Shown in pieces: positions 23,740 through 34,736 of a DNA stretch of 64,000 nucleotides. The position numbers were made by a program, and so were the translations under genes. The notes beneath the pieces are model-generated. The model did not search any database, was not told where the DNA came from, and worked only from the letters and a program-made list of their open reading frames with translations. Each line of letters starts with the position of its first letter. The stretch's first letter is position 1. Origin of the DNA: Pholiota molesta (lineage: Eukaryota; Basidiomycota; Agaricomycetes; Agaricales; Strophariaceae); assembly GCA_014925825.1 (NCBI GenBank), contig JACGCK010000022.1, positions 310,001 through 374,000 of the forward strand, written 5' to 3'.

Positions 23740-25847
23740 TCACTCACTCTCCTCCGTATGATACCCATCGTCCTCGTCCTCCTCACTGCCATTCTGGTCC
23801 TCACGTTCAATCGACCGCCGCCGCCCATCCTGTTCTTTAACCAGCTCCACAACAACCTGGCCCCCACCCTTCAACACCTCCACTTCTCCTAGCCTCGCGC
23901 CCGTGCGCCACGGAATCTCCACGCGCGGGTACGCCGAGGCCACCTTGAAGCCCCAGTACGCGTCCACGCCCGTGTCTCCCCCGTCCGCGAGGACATGCGC
24001 CTCGAGCTTCGCCTCGCTTACCGCATGCGTCTCCGCCACCGGCCGGCCCCTCGCCCGTGAAAAAGCCCTCCTCCGACGGCGGGCACAGCGGGTCGTCCGC
24101 GGCCGCGAACTCCGCGGGGACGAGCAGCGCGTCGACTGCGGCGTACAGCGCGGTGAGCGTCGCGCCGGGCGCGAAGGCGTGCACGACGCGCGCGCCGCTC
24201 GGGAGGCGGATCGCGATGCGCAGGCCGCCCTTCGCGCTGCTGCTGCTGCTTGCCCGCGCCGGCGACGATGACGCGCCGCGTCCAGCGCCGCCACCCCATC
24301 CGCTCGCCCGCGCGCCGGCGGCGCAGCTCCTCTGCGCGCTCCCTGTCGCGCGCCTCCCGCCGCTCGCGCTCCTCGCGCTCCCAGACGAGCGTGCGCGCCT
24401 CGCGCTCCTCCTGCATCTTGCGCTCGATGCGCGCCTTGTCGCGCGCGGCGGCGGCGTGGAACGCGCGGTCCTGCTCCGCGCGCAAGTCGCGGTCCTGGGT
24501 GCGCGCGCGCTGCGCGGCGGCGAGGCGCCCGAGGTAGGGGTGACGCGCGGGAGGAGGCGGTCGCGCAGGTGCGCGGTGAGCGTGGCCGCGGCGGTGGGCC
24601 CGGACTGGGCGGGCGTCGCGGGGCCCTGGTGCCGTGAGAGCACGGTGAGGGTCGGCGGGGCGCTGGTGGACTGGGACGGGGAGGCGAGGGGGCTGCGCCG
24701 CGGCTGGAGGGCGACGAAGGCGACGAAGGGGTAGGTCGTGGCTTGCAGTTTCTCGGAGGCTGGGTGGGGATGAATGTGTGGGGATGGTGGGTGATGGAGG
24801 TTAGCTTACCTGACCATGCGTCTTGGTCGCGGACGTCGCCGCCCCAGACGATAATCTCGTTTTCATGCAGAATCCTCACAAAAGCAGGGTCCGTAAGAGT
24901 AGAGCTGTAAAACCATATATCATAAGGAACAATAAGCACCAAATAAATAAACATCAGAACGTACCGCTTGAACTCTGCAACATCATCATGCTCCGCACTG
25001 ACCAACACAACACACCCAATCTTCGCCTCGCGCTGACATGTCCTCAGCATCTCTTCATACCCACAAACCACGAAATCTGGCAGGTACTTGCGCCCGTCCT
25101 CCAGGCCCAGGGCCCCAGCCCCTCCGCGCCTGCACGCGACGTCAACGACGAGCTCGCATCCGCAACGCCCGATGTCACCCCGCGGGGCACCTGCGCCCGC
25201 CCGACCGACACCGCGCCCGTCTCCTCCTCGAGCTCCCGGAGCCAGCGCTCCGGCCCGCCCCCGCCCCACCGCCGCGGGCGCCCGCGCGCCGGCCCAGCGT
25301 GCGCGGCAGGAACGAGAGGCCCGCGAAGCGCAGCTGCGGGACGGGCAGGCGCAGCACGCCGAAGAGCAGGCGCACGAGCCCGGAGAGGACGTGCAGCGGG
25401 GCGGCGAGGAGGGCGAGGAGGGGGCGCACGAGGAGGGCGAGGAAGCCGGAGGGGGCGTGGTGGGGGCAGGCTGGGGCAGGGCAGGGCGTGGACGTGAGCA
25501 TGAGGTGCGCGCGAGGAGACGGGGAGGGGGCACTTACCCGGTGGCGCGGGCCGCCCACCAGAGAGTCGTCGATGACGAAGTGCTGCATGCGGCAGACGAG
25601 AGCGGGGGTGGGGGAGTGGGTGGGGCTGGGGGCGGGGGCGGTGTTGTCGTCGTCGTGCCGAAGATGAGCTCGGCGGCGCGCTGGTGGAGGGAGTCAGTGG
25701 TGTTCGCTGTTGAGTGAGAAGGCGACACACGTGTACGTCCCAGTCTACGCTGGCGAGGACGCTGATGGCGGCATCGTCGTCTGAGCCATTCGTGAGTTCC
25801 TGGAGCTGGAAGACAGTGAGTTTCTGGTCGTCGTCGAGGGCATCCAT
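23740..25847 (-). CDS. UAS/UBX-domain protein of the FAF2/Ubx2 type
   Basis: ATG at 25,847 opens MDALDDDQKLTVFQLQELTN, a UBA-like helical start (DAAISVLASVDWDVHRAAELIF across an intron). A proline-rich linker and a hydrophobic segment near 25,470-25,370 follow (LLVRPLLALLAAPLHVLSG), which suits a membrane hairpin. The UAS thioredoxin-like domain holds CVVLVSAEHDDVAEFKR and DPAFVRILHENEIIVWGGDV. A charged, alanine- and arginine-rich coiled coil comes next (ERKMQEEREARTLVWEREER). Last is a UBX beta-grasp domain beginning LRIAIRLPSGARVVHAFAPG and ending near VEIPWRTGARLGEVEVLKGG. The acidic tail ends HTEESE, with a TGA stop at 23,740-23,742. Proteins of this build sit in the ER or lipid-droplet membrane and recruit Cdc48/p97 in ERAD. 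Frame changes inside the GC-rich coiled coil and UBX regions fit missing bases rather than introns. Confidence 0.85.
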
Positions 25848-27058
25848 CTGGTCATTCGTTAACCCAAGTCCAACTCCCCTTTCCGTGCCTCTTGCAACGT
25901 CACGTGACCTGACCTGATTCACTCACTGTGGGTGGTTAACAAAGGCCCTTTTGCACGCAACTTGCGCCTGCCAAAAGTAACTTGTGCGAACTTTTGCTGA
26001 CAAGTTTGTTTGTAACTGTTTTGTCACAGCATAAGTTACTTTGTCGCAACTTCCAAGTAACTTACAAGTGTGATTATGGCCTGTAAAATATATTTCTCCC
26101 TTGTACAAGTTCAAAATACATCATATGCTATAAGTTCAACTTTGAATCTGACTCTAAGAGCTTTTAATGCAACTTTACCAATTAACAGATTACATGTGGA
26201 CGGCATGCCGACATAAGTCACATAGGCGCCCAGTGGCACTTCATTAACCAGGGACTACGATCAACTCTCGAGTGATCAGTTGTTGTCCAATGTTTTGTGG
26301 AATTTTTGCGACCTCGATAATGTTGGGCCTTTCATCCGCTCATTTATCCCTTGATTTCATTGACTGAGGTGAGTGAATGTTTGGAAATATTTCCTATGTC
26401 TCTGAATCTGAACCATCTTGCTTCACAGTCAAATAGCATCCAACAGGTGAAGCCCATACAACAAGTAAATTAGAGTGATTCATTAAGAAGAATTTTAGTC
26501 CGGACTACTGTATCATTTCGACCTTATGTTCAGGCCATGTTATGCATTACAGCCTAAGTTCATTAATTCATATGTTCATTACCAAATATTGTGGGTTACT
26601 ACTATGGAAGAGGTTCATTTTTAAAAATTTCAAAAATATTAATACCTTCTAGCAGTGAGATAGAGCCAAAATTTGTGATTATGAGCATTGAGTCCCGGTT
26701 CACTTATCTATATTATATGTTACATTTTTTTTGATAGGTTCATTTTGACCCCACGTTACGCGTTACTGAACATGGGGTCAAAATGATACAGTATGCTGCA
26801 AAAAATACAACAGTTTTTGCCCATTTGGTGCCCAGTGCACCATAGGACGGTACACCCAAACAGAAATATCCTCCTCAGCTTGGGCAGTATGGACCTTATC
26901 CAGGTATGAATTATTTATCGTGCTACAACCATGGTCTAATTCATGATACAGGCTATCCCCATGGATTAATCCACAAATGCATCGTGCAGATGCATTGGCC
27001 GTCCTTCCCATAGGTAATGCTTATTATTTACTATATATTTGGCTAATGACTTGCTCAT
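25848..27058. other. Boundary between the gene-rich half and the mobile-element half
   Basis: Composition drops from GC-rich coding sequence to AT-rich sequence. The first 150 bases carry short near-palindromic words (AAGTAACTT, CAAGTT, CAAAGGCCCTTTTG) resembling the end arrays of the TIR elements further right, but I could not find a matching partner end. No gene is supported. Confidence 0.4.
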
Positions 27059-27802
27059 TTGGAATGTGCAGAAGTGCTGCCTCGACTCCTGATGCCAATG
27101 GGCTATCCACCATTCTTTGGATACCCTTATCCGTCTCCTATGATGTATCCTGGAATGCAGAGCTTTGGAAACATGCCAATGCCGCCATTTCAGCATCAAT
27201 TTCAGCCGCCTATGATGCAGACGACACAAAATTCAGTGCCAATCAATCCAAAAGAAGCACCAAATATTAAGGCTGATGAGAAGTCAAATGAGAAGCCTTC
27301 ACAGCTCTCTGATCTAATCGCTTCAAAGGTATCCATTAAGGACAAAATTCAAGGTATGATTCAATGAACAAGCAATAAACCATGATTAGTTGGCTTACCC
27401 CCATTGTAACTTAGAAAAAGAACATCCCCAGAACCGGAATGGCCAAATGGTGATGAACATTGTGAATGTCTAGCCACGGATGAGCCTTACAAATGGAGAG
27501 AAACAAAGTGGGCATGGCATTCAAATGGAAACATCAAAGGCTATCATGGTTTCAGAGGTGCTGAAGTGTGCGTCTGTGTGGGAGTTCTCATATGTGATAG
27601 CCCTTCATGTGGGCACCTCACCCAACCTAATACGGTCTCCATGGCAATGGAGAAACAAATCCGAAAAGGCTGCAATATTTGCCACTCGCAAATTCGCCAA
27701 ATTAAATGCAAAGCTCGAACATACTGTACTAATACAACCAAGTGCTCAAAATTTTTGGAAGAAAATTGGGTCCAAGGGCCCGAAAATTTTCTTTTGATTT
27801 AA
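27059..27802 (+). pseudogene. Transposon-type WRKY/GCM1 zinc-finger protein fragment
   Basis: A proline/methionine-rich leader (27,059-27,367: YPYPSPMMYPGMQSFGNMPM and more) runs into SQLSDLIASKVSIKDKIQGM. After an interruption, a block at 27,490-27,740 reads KWRETKWAWHSNGNIKGYHG, then CDSPSCGHLTQPNT, then QIRKGCNICHSQIRQIKCKA. The spacing of Cys and His residues and the GYHGFRG motif match the WRKY-GCM1 zinc-finger superfamily that accompanies MULE-type transposases. The second half of the finger and any transposase are missing: sequence becomes noncoding at about 27,800 and copia-1 starts 73 bases on. Stops and frame changes mark it as a remnant. Confidence 0.55.
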
Positions 27803-27874
27803 GGCAAATTTTAAAATATAGTTTTTTTCCATTGTGACACGTGACGTGAGCACTTGATCGTATTAGTACAGTAC

Positions 27875-28063
27875 TGTTGACAATGTGGGATGGTGGTGGT
27901 AGGAGGACAAGTTATGTATTATCTTGTACACTCCCTCGAGCGCTTATATACCCTAATACATGAGTCAATTACTACATAAGTTAAGTGATCGAAAGAATAA
28001 CTAAGTATAGTAATTTAGATAAGCGCCAGTGATCGAGAAGGCTGAGTACAGTGCTTCCCAACA
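27875..28063 (-). repeat. copia-1 3' LTR
   Basis: This 189-base repeat, TGTTGA...AACA, contains CGCTTATATACCC, a TATA-like motif. The polypurine tract lies immediately inside it. Confidence 0.88.
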
Positions 28064-31000
28064 CTCCCCCTTACTCAGGCTTCTCCAGAATTCCACTTCA
28101 TACGTAAGATCTTGATGAACGATGCGGGGCAAGCCTTTAGTGAAGAGATCCGCGAGGTTGTCCTCCGTCCGAATGTAGACCATATTTAGCGTGCCGTTCT
28201 GTACGAGATCGCGTAGGAAATGCAATGAGATATCGATATGCTTGGTCCTGAATAAATCGGGGTGATGCACGATGCGACGGCCGCTTGGTTGTCCGTGAAT
28301 ATGGTCGACGTCTTGGTACGTAGAGTTCGAGTTCTTCGAATAGCGAGCGGTACCAGAGTACCTGCTTGGCGCAGTGTGTCGCTGCCGTGTACTCCGCTTC
28401 GGCTGTCGATAGAGCGACGGTGCTCTGTTTCTTAGTGCTCCAGGCTACGGCGCCGCCAGCGATGAAAATACGTATCCGCTGATCGATTTACGGTCGGCGT
28501 CCGAAGCCCAATCCGCGTCGCAATAAATTTCAAGTCCTCGGTCGATTCTTCGGCGCTTAATCCTCCGTAAGTAAGCGTGTCTCTCGTGTCCCTTTAAGGT
28601 ACAAAGATTCGTTGACTGCGGTCCAATGCACCGGTTTCGGATCCTTCGTATATGGGCAAGCTTCTGCGTAGCGTACGCGATATCTGGTCGAGATCCGTGC
28701 GCCAGGTACATCAGCGAACCAATTAAGGTAGCATAGCTCGCCGACATGTGTTGACTTGTTCCTCGCCCTGAGTTTCCATATCGAGTTTGACGTTTGGATC
28801 CATAGGCGTCGAAACCGGGTTGCAGTCTTGTAAACCGAATTCTTGAGGAGCTGGTCGATGTAGGCGGTTTGGGATAGGAAATGGTTCGCCTATCGAAGTC
28901 TTGAGTGACCTTCATGCCTAGGAGGTTCGACGGCGTCCTAGGGACTTGACTTCGTATTTACGACCCAGTTCCTCCTCGAATAGCTTGTTCTGAGCGCTTG
29001 TGCTCGCAATAGATATGATGTCGTCCACCCAGACCAATATAATGTTGAAGTCGCTGCCGTTGTAACGTTTGTAGCAGCAGTAGTCCTCTTGAGTCTCGTA
29101 AAACCCAAAGCGCGCAGCGTCGCGTCGAAGTCCTTGTTCCAGACGTTCCCAGCCTGCTTCAATCCGTAAAGCGACGAACAAGGCGGCATACACGGCCTGT
29201 GCCGTCTTCGAATCCGGGCGGCTGTATCATAAATATAACCTCCGTAAGTACCGTTCAGATAGGCGCCCTTGACGTCAAGCTGACTCAAGTCCCATCCAAA
29301 TATAGCCGCCAGCGCAAGAAGCGCTCGTAACGTCTCGAAGCGCATCACGGGCGCGAACGTCCATCGTTGCTGTAGTCGACTCCAGGCTTCTGGGAAAAAC
29401 CTTGAGCCACCAGGCGAGCCTTGAACTTCGCTACTCGCCCATTCGCGTCCCGTTTCTTGACGAATACCCACTTGCATCCTATAGGTTTTCGATCCTTCGG
29501 TAAGTCGACGAGTTCCCACGTTCCCATTTGATGAAGTATCTCTAACTCTTCGTCGACAGCTTTCTTCCACTCGTCTTTCTCGTATCCGGACAATGCCTCT
29601 TTGATATTCGAAGGTACGTCTTCCTCTTTGACTGAGAGCATTGTAAATTCACCGAATAACGAGTATTCGCCGCTTATAGCAATTGAGATTGGTCGACTTG
29701 CTTAGCGCGCGAAGATTCGGTTGGACGAGATGGATCTTGAGATGATGCTCGGGGAACTCAATCTGGATGAAGGGGTTCGTGATTGGGGTTGTGCGCCTTC
29801 GAGTAGTCGATCCGTGTACGTTCGCGTAGTTGCCGTCCTCCAGTAATATTATCCGAATTTTCCTCGACCTTGATCTCCTTGGGAACTTCCGCGGGCGCTT
29901 GAGTATCTTCTCTGGGGTTTGATCGTTCGAACTCGTTCCTGGCTCCCCCTCGGACGGCAAACCCGGCAATACGGTCATAATCTCCATCCCTCGTGGTTCC
30001 TCGTTCTCGTTAAAGGCGAAATTGCGTGAGACTTTGACTGAGCGGCGCTTAGATCGTAATAGCGCACCGCTTTAGTCGCATCGTCGAAGCCTACAAACAC
30101 CATCTTGTGTGACTTTGGGTGTAGCTTCGAACGATTCATCGACTCGTCGAGGATCCACACGTCGCACCCAAACTCCCTGAGGTGCGACACATTCGGTTTC
30201 CGTCCATTCCAAGCTTCGTACGGCGTGCGGCCCTTTAGCGCCCGTGTAGGCGCTCGGTTTCGAAGGTAATTTGCATGCGAAACCGCTTCGTCCCATAAGA
30301 AGTCTGGTAAATTCTTGGCAATTAGCATAGCGCGCGCTAATTCCAAGTGCGTACGGTTGAAGCGCTCGGCGACACCGTTCTGAGACTGCGAATAGGGTGC
30401 TGTCGCTGTATTTCGATGCCGCGCTCAGCCGCCCAAGACTTCGTTGCCGCGTTGACTAATTCCTTGCCGTTATCGAAGCGCATCCACTTTGGGAACCTTC
30501 CAAACTTCCGCTCGATCAACGCGCCGTGATCCTTAATCTTCTGCGTGGCCTCCGACTTGTCCTTCAAGAATTTGACCGCGCTATAGCGGACCGCATCGTC
30601 CGTGAAGGAAAGATAGTACCTGAAGCCGCCAATCGACTTCACACCCGCCGGTCCCCACACGTCTCCCATAAACCCTTCTCCGGATTTGTGATCGATGCTC
30701 GGCTTCTTTTGGGAATGGCCTATGAGCTTGTTTTGCCTGGATACAAGCTTCGCAGGTCGGTGACGGAATCGAAGTCTGATCGATCGACAATCCTTCGACG
30801 AGGTTCTCTCGATTAAGTTGCTGAAGTGATGTCATCGAGATGTGCCCGAACCTTCGATGCCATTGATCCCAGCTGAGCTTCTGCGGGGAAACAAGGTTGC
30901 TTCTCGTTCCTGTAGCTGCGCGCGTGCCAATAATAGATATAGACGGTTCGTCTTGATGCCCTTCCCAATCAACCTATTTTTGGCATCCCAAGCATACATC

Positions 31001-32178
31001 CTCCATTGACAAACTTAACGTGCCCGCCGGCGTCATCAATCCGGCTCATCGACAATAAACAATTGGGCGCTTCTGGCACATGCAAGACGTCGCGCAGCTG
31101 ATGACGTAAGGTCTTCCCATCCACGGCGAAATTAACTATAATCGTTCCTCGCCCCTTCGCAACCGCTGGACTCCCTAGACCCTGCACCGTCGAGTTTTGA
31201 AGTGACGTATACTCGACGAATGCTTCACGTGCCGTGCAGATGTGTGATGTCGTTCCGGAGTCTAGGAGCCAGTCGTACTTCGAGAATTCGCGGGAATTTT
31301 CGATGGGCGCTACCGCCATGTATGACGCGTCGTTAAGGTTTGATGTGATCGAGTCTTGAGCTTGATTAGCGCGTCCTGCCCGATTTGGCCCTTTACTACC
31401 CTTCGGTCCCTGGCCCTCGCGTCCTCCCCCTTTCGCCCAGCAGTCCTTCGAAATGTGACCCTTCTTGTGGCAGTTGTAACACTCCTTCTCGGCGCTCTCC
31501 GATTTACGACCATTCTTGGCGCTTCCTTGGGCTTGAAGTGACGTAGCGGCGCTTTGGTCACCGGATCTGGTCTTCCGGCGCCTATCTTCCTCCAAGAGGA
31601 TAGCGATAAGCTCGTGTGACGATAATTCGGGCTTATTGCCGCTTGACCAAGGTAAGGTCGTATACGTATCCCACGATTCCGGAAGGGACGTGATAAATCA
31701 TCACAAGTCCTCGTCAGGACTTTACTGCCCATCACATGCAACTGCTCTTGTATTCTCGTAGCTTCGATATGTGCTCTACCATGTCGAATCCATCCTCCGC
31801 GACTGCCCTATACAGTGCGCGCCGAGTTGCCAGCACCCCTAGCCGGCCCTTGGATTCCTTGACCGTGGTAAGCTGTTCCCACATTTCTCGTGCCGTCGTC
31901 GCACCGCTGATGTGAATCATCTCGCTGTCCGAGATTGACAGCTCGATTCGGCATCTCGCCTTCGCATCCTTCTCGCGCCATTTCTTCTGCGCGGCTAGCT
32001 CGTCCGGTGTCGGTTTCGAGGGGTCGGCTGATCCTGGTACCTTCGCTCCCTCCGCGATATGGTCCTCCAGTCCAAGGTCGGTGAATACCGCAAGCATGCG
32101 ACGCTTCCACGGCATCCAGTTGTCGGCCTTCAGCATGGGAATGCGGTATGAACCGCTCGTGTATTCCTCGCTTGACAT
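28021..32178 (-). pseudogene. copia-1 gag-pol, frame-broken
   Basis: Gag starts at ATG 32,178 (MSSEEYTSGSYRIPMLKADN) with the usual copia gag core and a CCHC knuckle CYNCHKKGHISKDCW near 31,470. The protease DSGTTSH lies near 31,260. The GAG-pre-integrase and integrase core follow (ARAMLIAKNLPDFLWDEAVS near 30,340), then reverse transcriptase (PIGCKWVFVKKRDANGRVAK near 29,480 and LDVKGAYLNGT near 29,280). Its catalytic site is WVDD near 29,030 in place of the common YVDD. RNase H follows (YCDADWASDADRKSISGYVF near 28,490), and the C-terminus runs into the 3' LTR. About eight frame changes and no single full-length frame mean this copy cannot make the polyprotein as written, though many breaks are single bases. 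Confidence 0.85.
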
Positions 32179-32272
32179 ATTGATGATTGATGCGGGCGCT
32201 TGATTGACGTTAATGTGTGATGCGACGATTTGATGACTTCGACTTTAGTGCGCGGGCTCGGGGCCCATAACC

Positions 32273-32461
32273 TGTTGACGATGTGGGATGATGGTGGTTG
32301 GAGGACAAGTTATGTATTCCCTTGTACGCTCCCTCGAGCGCTTATATACCCTAATACATGAGTCAATTACTACATAAGTTAAGTGATCGAAAGAATAACT
32401 AAGTATAGTAATTTAGATAAGCGCCAGTGATCGAGAAGGCTGAGTACAGTGCTTCCCAACA
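32273..32461 (-). repeat. copia-1 5' LTR
   Basis: The partner of the 27,875 LTR at the same length. Immediately upstream in plus coordinates (32,258-32,272) is the primer-binding site, minus reading GGTTATGGGCCCCGA. Confidence 0.88.
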
Positions 32462-33249
32462 CTTGGAAGTCCGGTCTCAAGACTGGAAAAAAACCGAGAC
32501 TGGACTGGAACTGAACCGGAAATGACAGGAAAATTGATGGACCGGAAAAGACCAAGACCGCGGTCCGGTCCACGGTCCAACAGGTTTGAAAAAACAGATG
32601 GACCAATCAAAAACCAGTCTGGACCGGTCCCAACCGGTCTTTGGCCGTGAAAATTTGTAGGCTAGTCAAACATTAAAATTCCTCTCGAACAATGTCCAAA
32701 TCATATTTTTAGCATGAGAATTGACAAAGTTATTAATAGTTTCGTTTGAGTAATTACTTTGGGTGTCTAAAAACGCTTTTAGCCGCAGTGCAAACGTTAA
32801 TGGGTCGTACCTTTCGCAAACTTAAAAATATATAGAGGACATATAGATCTACAGGATGCAATTTAAACCTTAATATTTGAAAAACATTTGGTTGAGCTAT
32901 AGCAATATCGATGTTTTCTACTCTTTTTGACTACTTCAAAGACGCTTTTGCCTATGCTTCGTTCAGTATAGACATCGCCCTTTCGCAAATTGGGATGCAG
33001 TTAGATATTAAAATTACCCTTTTAACAAGCATAGAATCATAATATATGGTAAAGAACTGACTGAGATATCACAAAATGCGCTCAACCACTGCATTAGCTA
33101 GTATTTTAATTGTTTCTCACTCAATTCTCCACCGATTTTCATATTTTTTGAAGCACTACATACTACAAAGAGTATTCTACCTAACTATTACCAGTCTGAA
33201 CCGGTCTTTGAGTTTTTTTCCAGTCTTGAGACCGGACTTCCAAGCACTA
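32462..33249. mobile_element. hAT-like TIR element, ACCGGT type, copy A (left end truncated)
   Basis: The element opens CTTGGAAGTCCGGTCTCAAG and closes with its reverse complement followed by CACTA. The terminal inverted repeat therefore exceeds 25 bases, but the outermost TAGTG of the left end is missing where copia-1 abuts it. Both ends carry arrays of ACCGGT, GGACCGG and AAGACTGG words. The centre (about 32,690-33,180) is the shared core described under findings. No transposase is encoded, so it is non-autonomous. Confidence 0.75.
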
Positions 33250-33732
33250 CCAAAATAAGACACAGCTTGCTCCCATTTTACTTGTGATATAGATCTACAG
33301 GATGCAATTTAAACCTTAATATTTGAAAAACATTTGGTTGAGCTATAGCAATATCGATGTTTTCTACTCTTTTTGACTACTTCAAAGACGCTTTTGCCTA
33401 TGCTTCGTTCAGTATAGACATCGCCCTTTCGCAAATTGGGATGCAGTTAGATATTAAAATTACCCTTTTAACAAGCATAGAATCATAATATATGGTAAAG
33501 AACTGACTGAGATATCACAAAATGCGCTCAACCACTGCATTAGCTAGTATTTTAATTGTTTCTCACTCAATTCTCCACCGATTTTCATATTTTTTGAAGC
33601 ACTACATACTACAAAGAGTATTCTACCTAACTATTACCAGTCTGAACCGGTCTTTGAGTTTTTTTCCAGTCTTGAGACCGGACTTCCAAGCACTACCAAA
33701 ATAAGACACAGCTTGCTCCCATTTTACTTGTG
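32841..33732. repeat. 446-base exact tandem duplication
   Basis: Units 32,841-33,286 and 33,287-33,732 appear identical base for base by eye. Each holds the right part of the copy A core, its right inverted repeat and 37 bases of flank. The junction has no obvious microhomology beyond a few bases. Confidence 0.88.
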
Positions 33733-33734
33733 GT

Positions 33735-34736
33735 TAAGGCAGGACACGAGTATACTCGCGAGTCTCGCGGATCCTTACTCGCGAGTATTGAAGTACTAAA
33801 ATCTCATACTTGGATCCGTACAAGTAGTTTCCCACGGATGACTCGGATCCGCGAGTATTTACTCACAAGTATTGGCAAGTATGCAAGTACTTGTTGCCTT
33901 ACAAGTAGAGATGAGTACTTACAGGTAAACTTGCAAGTACTTGCAAAGAGTCATGTATTAAATAAATTGTATAGACTTATAGAATTCTAAAAGTCCTTTC
34001 GAACGATGCCAAGATTGTATTTTTAGCATAAGAATTGACAAAGTTATTAATAATTTGATTTAAGTAAGTACTTTGGGCATCTAAAAACGCTTTTACCTGC
34101 AGTTCAAACGTTAACCGCCCGTACCTTTTGCAAACTTGCACATAAATAAAAGACATGTAGATCCACAGGATACAATTTAGACCTCAATATTTGAGCAACA
34201 TTTGGCTGAGCTATAGTAGTATCTATGTTCTCTACTCTTTTTGACTACTTTAAAGACGCTTTTGCCTATGCTTCGTTTAATATAGCCATCGCCCTTTCGC
34301 AAATTAACGTACAGTTAGATATTTAAACTACCTTTTTAACAAGCATACGACCATAATATTCGGCTGAGAATTGATTGAGATATTACAGAATGCGCTCAAC
34401 CACTGCATTGGCTAGTATTTTAGTTGTTTCTCACTCATTTCTCCACCGATTTTTGTCTTCTCTGAATTATACTACCCAGATATTACCATGTCAAATACTT
34501 TTCAGAGTCACAATTAGATAAAATTTAGCAATATGATTACTAGTGCCATAGAGAATTAAATATATCAATATCCACAAGTACTTGCACAAGTATTTGCTAT
34601 CCCGGAAATCCATACTCGGATCCGGACATACCCGTGGGAACGAGTGATCCGGATCCGCGAGTCAGTATACTTGCAAGTATTCCCACGAGTTGACTCACAG
34701 GTACCTGCAAGTAGACACTACTCGTGTCCAGCCTTA
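33735..34736. mobile_element. TIR element, ACTCGCGAGT type
   Basis: Ends are TAAGGCAGGACACGAGTA on the left and its near-perfect reverse complement on the right (one mismatch). The subterminal arrays contain ACTCGCGAGT, CGGATCCG and ACTTGCAAGT palindromes. The centre (about 33,970-34,500) is the same core as in the ACCGGT-type elements. The eight bases on either side do not match; the left flank lies in the tandem duplication, which may explain this. No protein is encoded. Confidence 0.7.

Larger units (their letters stand above)
27875..32461 (-). mobile_element. Ty1/copia retrotransposon copia-1 with two LTRs
   Basis: Two 189-base direct repeats (27,875-28,063 and 32,273-32,461) begin TGTTGA and end AACA. 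They enclose gag-pol on the minus strand. Next to the left LTR is the purine-rich tract (minus-strand reading GAGTAAGGGGGAG). Next to the right LTR is a primer-binding site GGTTATGGGCCCCGA. The LTRs differ at only a few positions near their starts, so the insertion is fairly young. The five bases beyond each end (AGTAC left, CTTGG right) do not match, so there is no target duplication. The right end abuts a TIR element whose first bases are lost, which suggests recombination after insertion. Confidence 0.88.

Noticed and set aside
23740..25533. A single 597-residue protein from the unbroken minus-strand frame
   Set aside because: The frame runs through introns and GC-rich low-complexity sequence. 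The UAS and UBX motifs need frame changes and splicing.
27870..32466. Five-base target duplication of copia-1
   Set aside because: The flanking bases AGTAC and CTTGG do not match.
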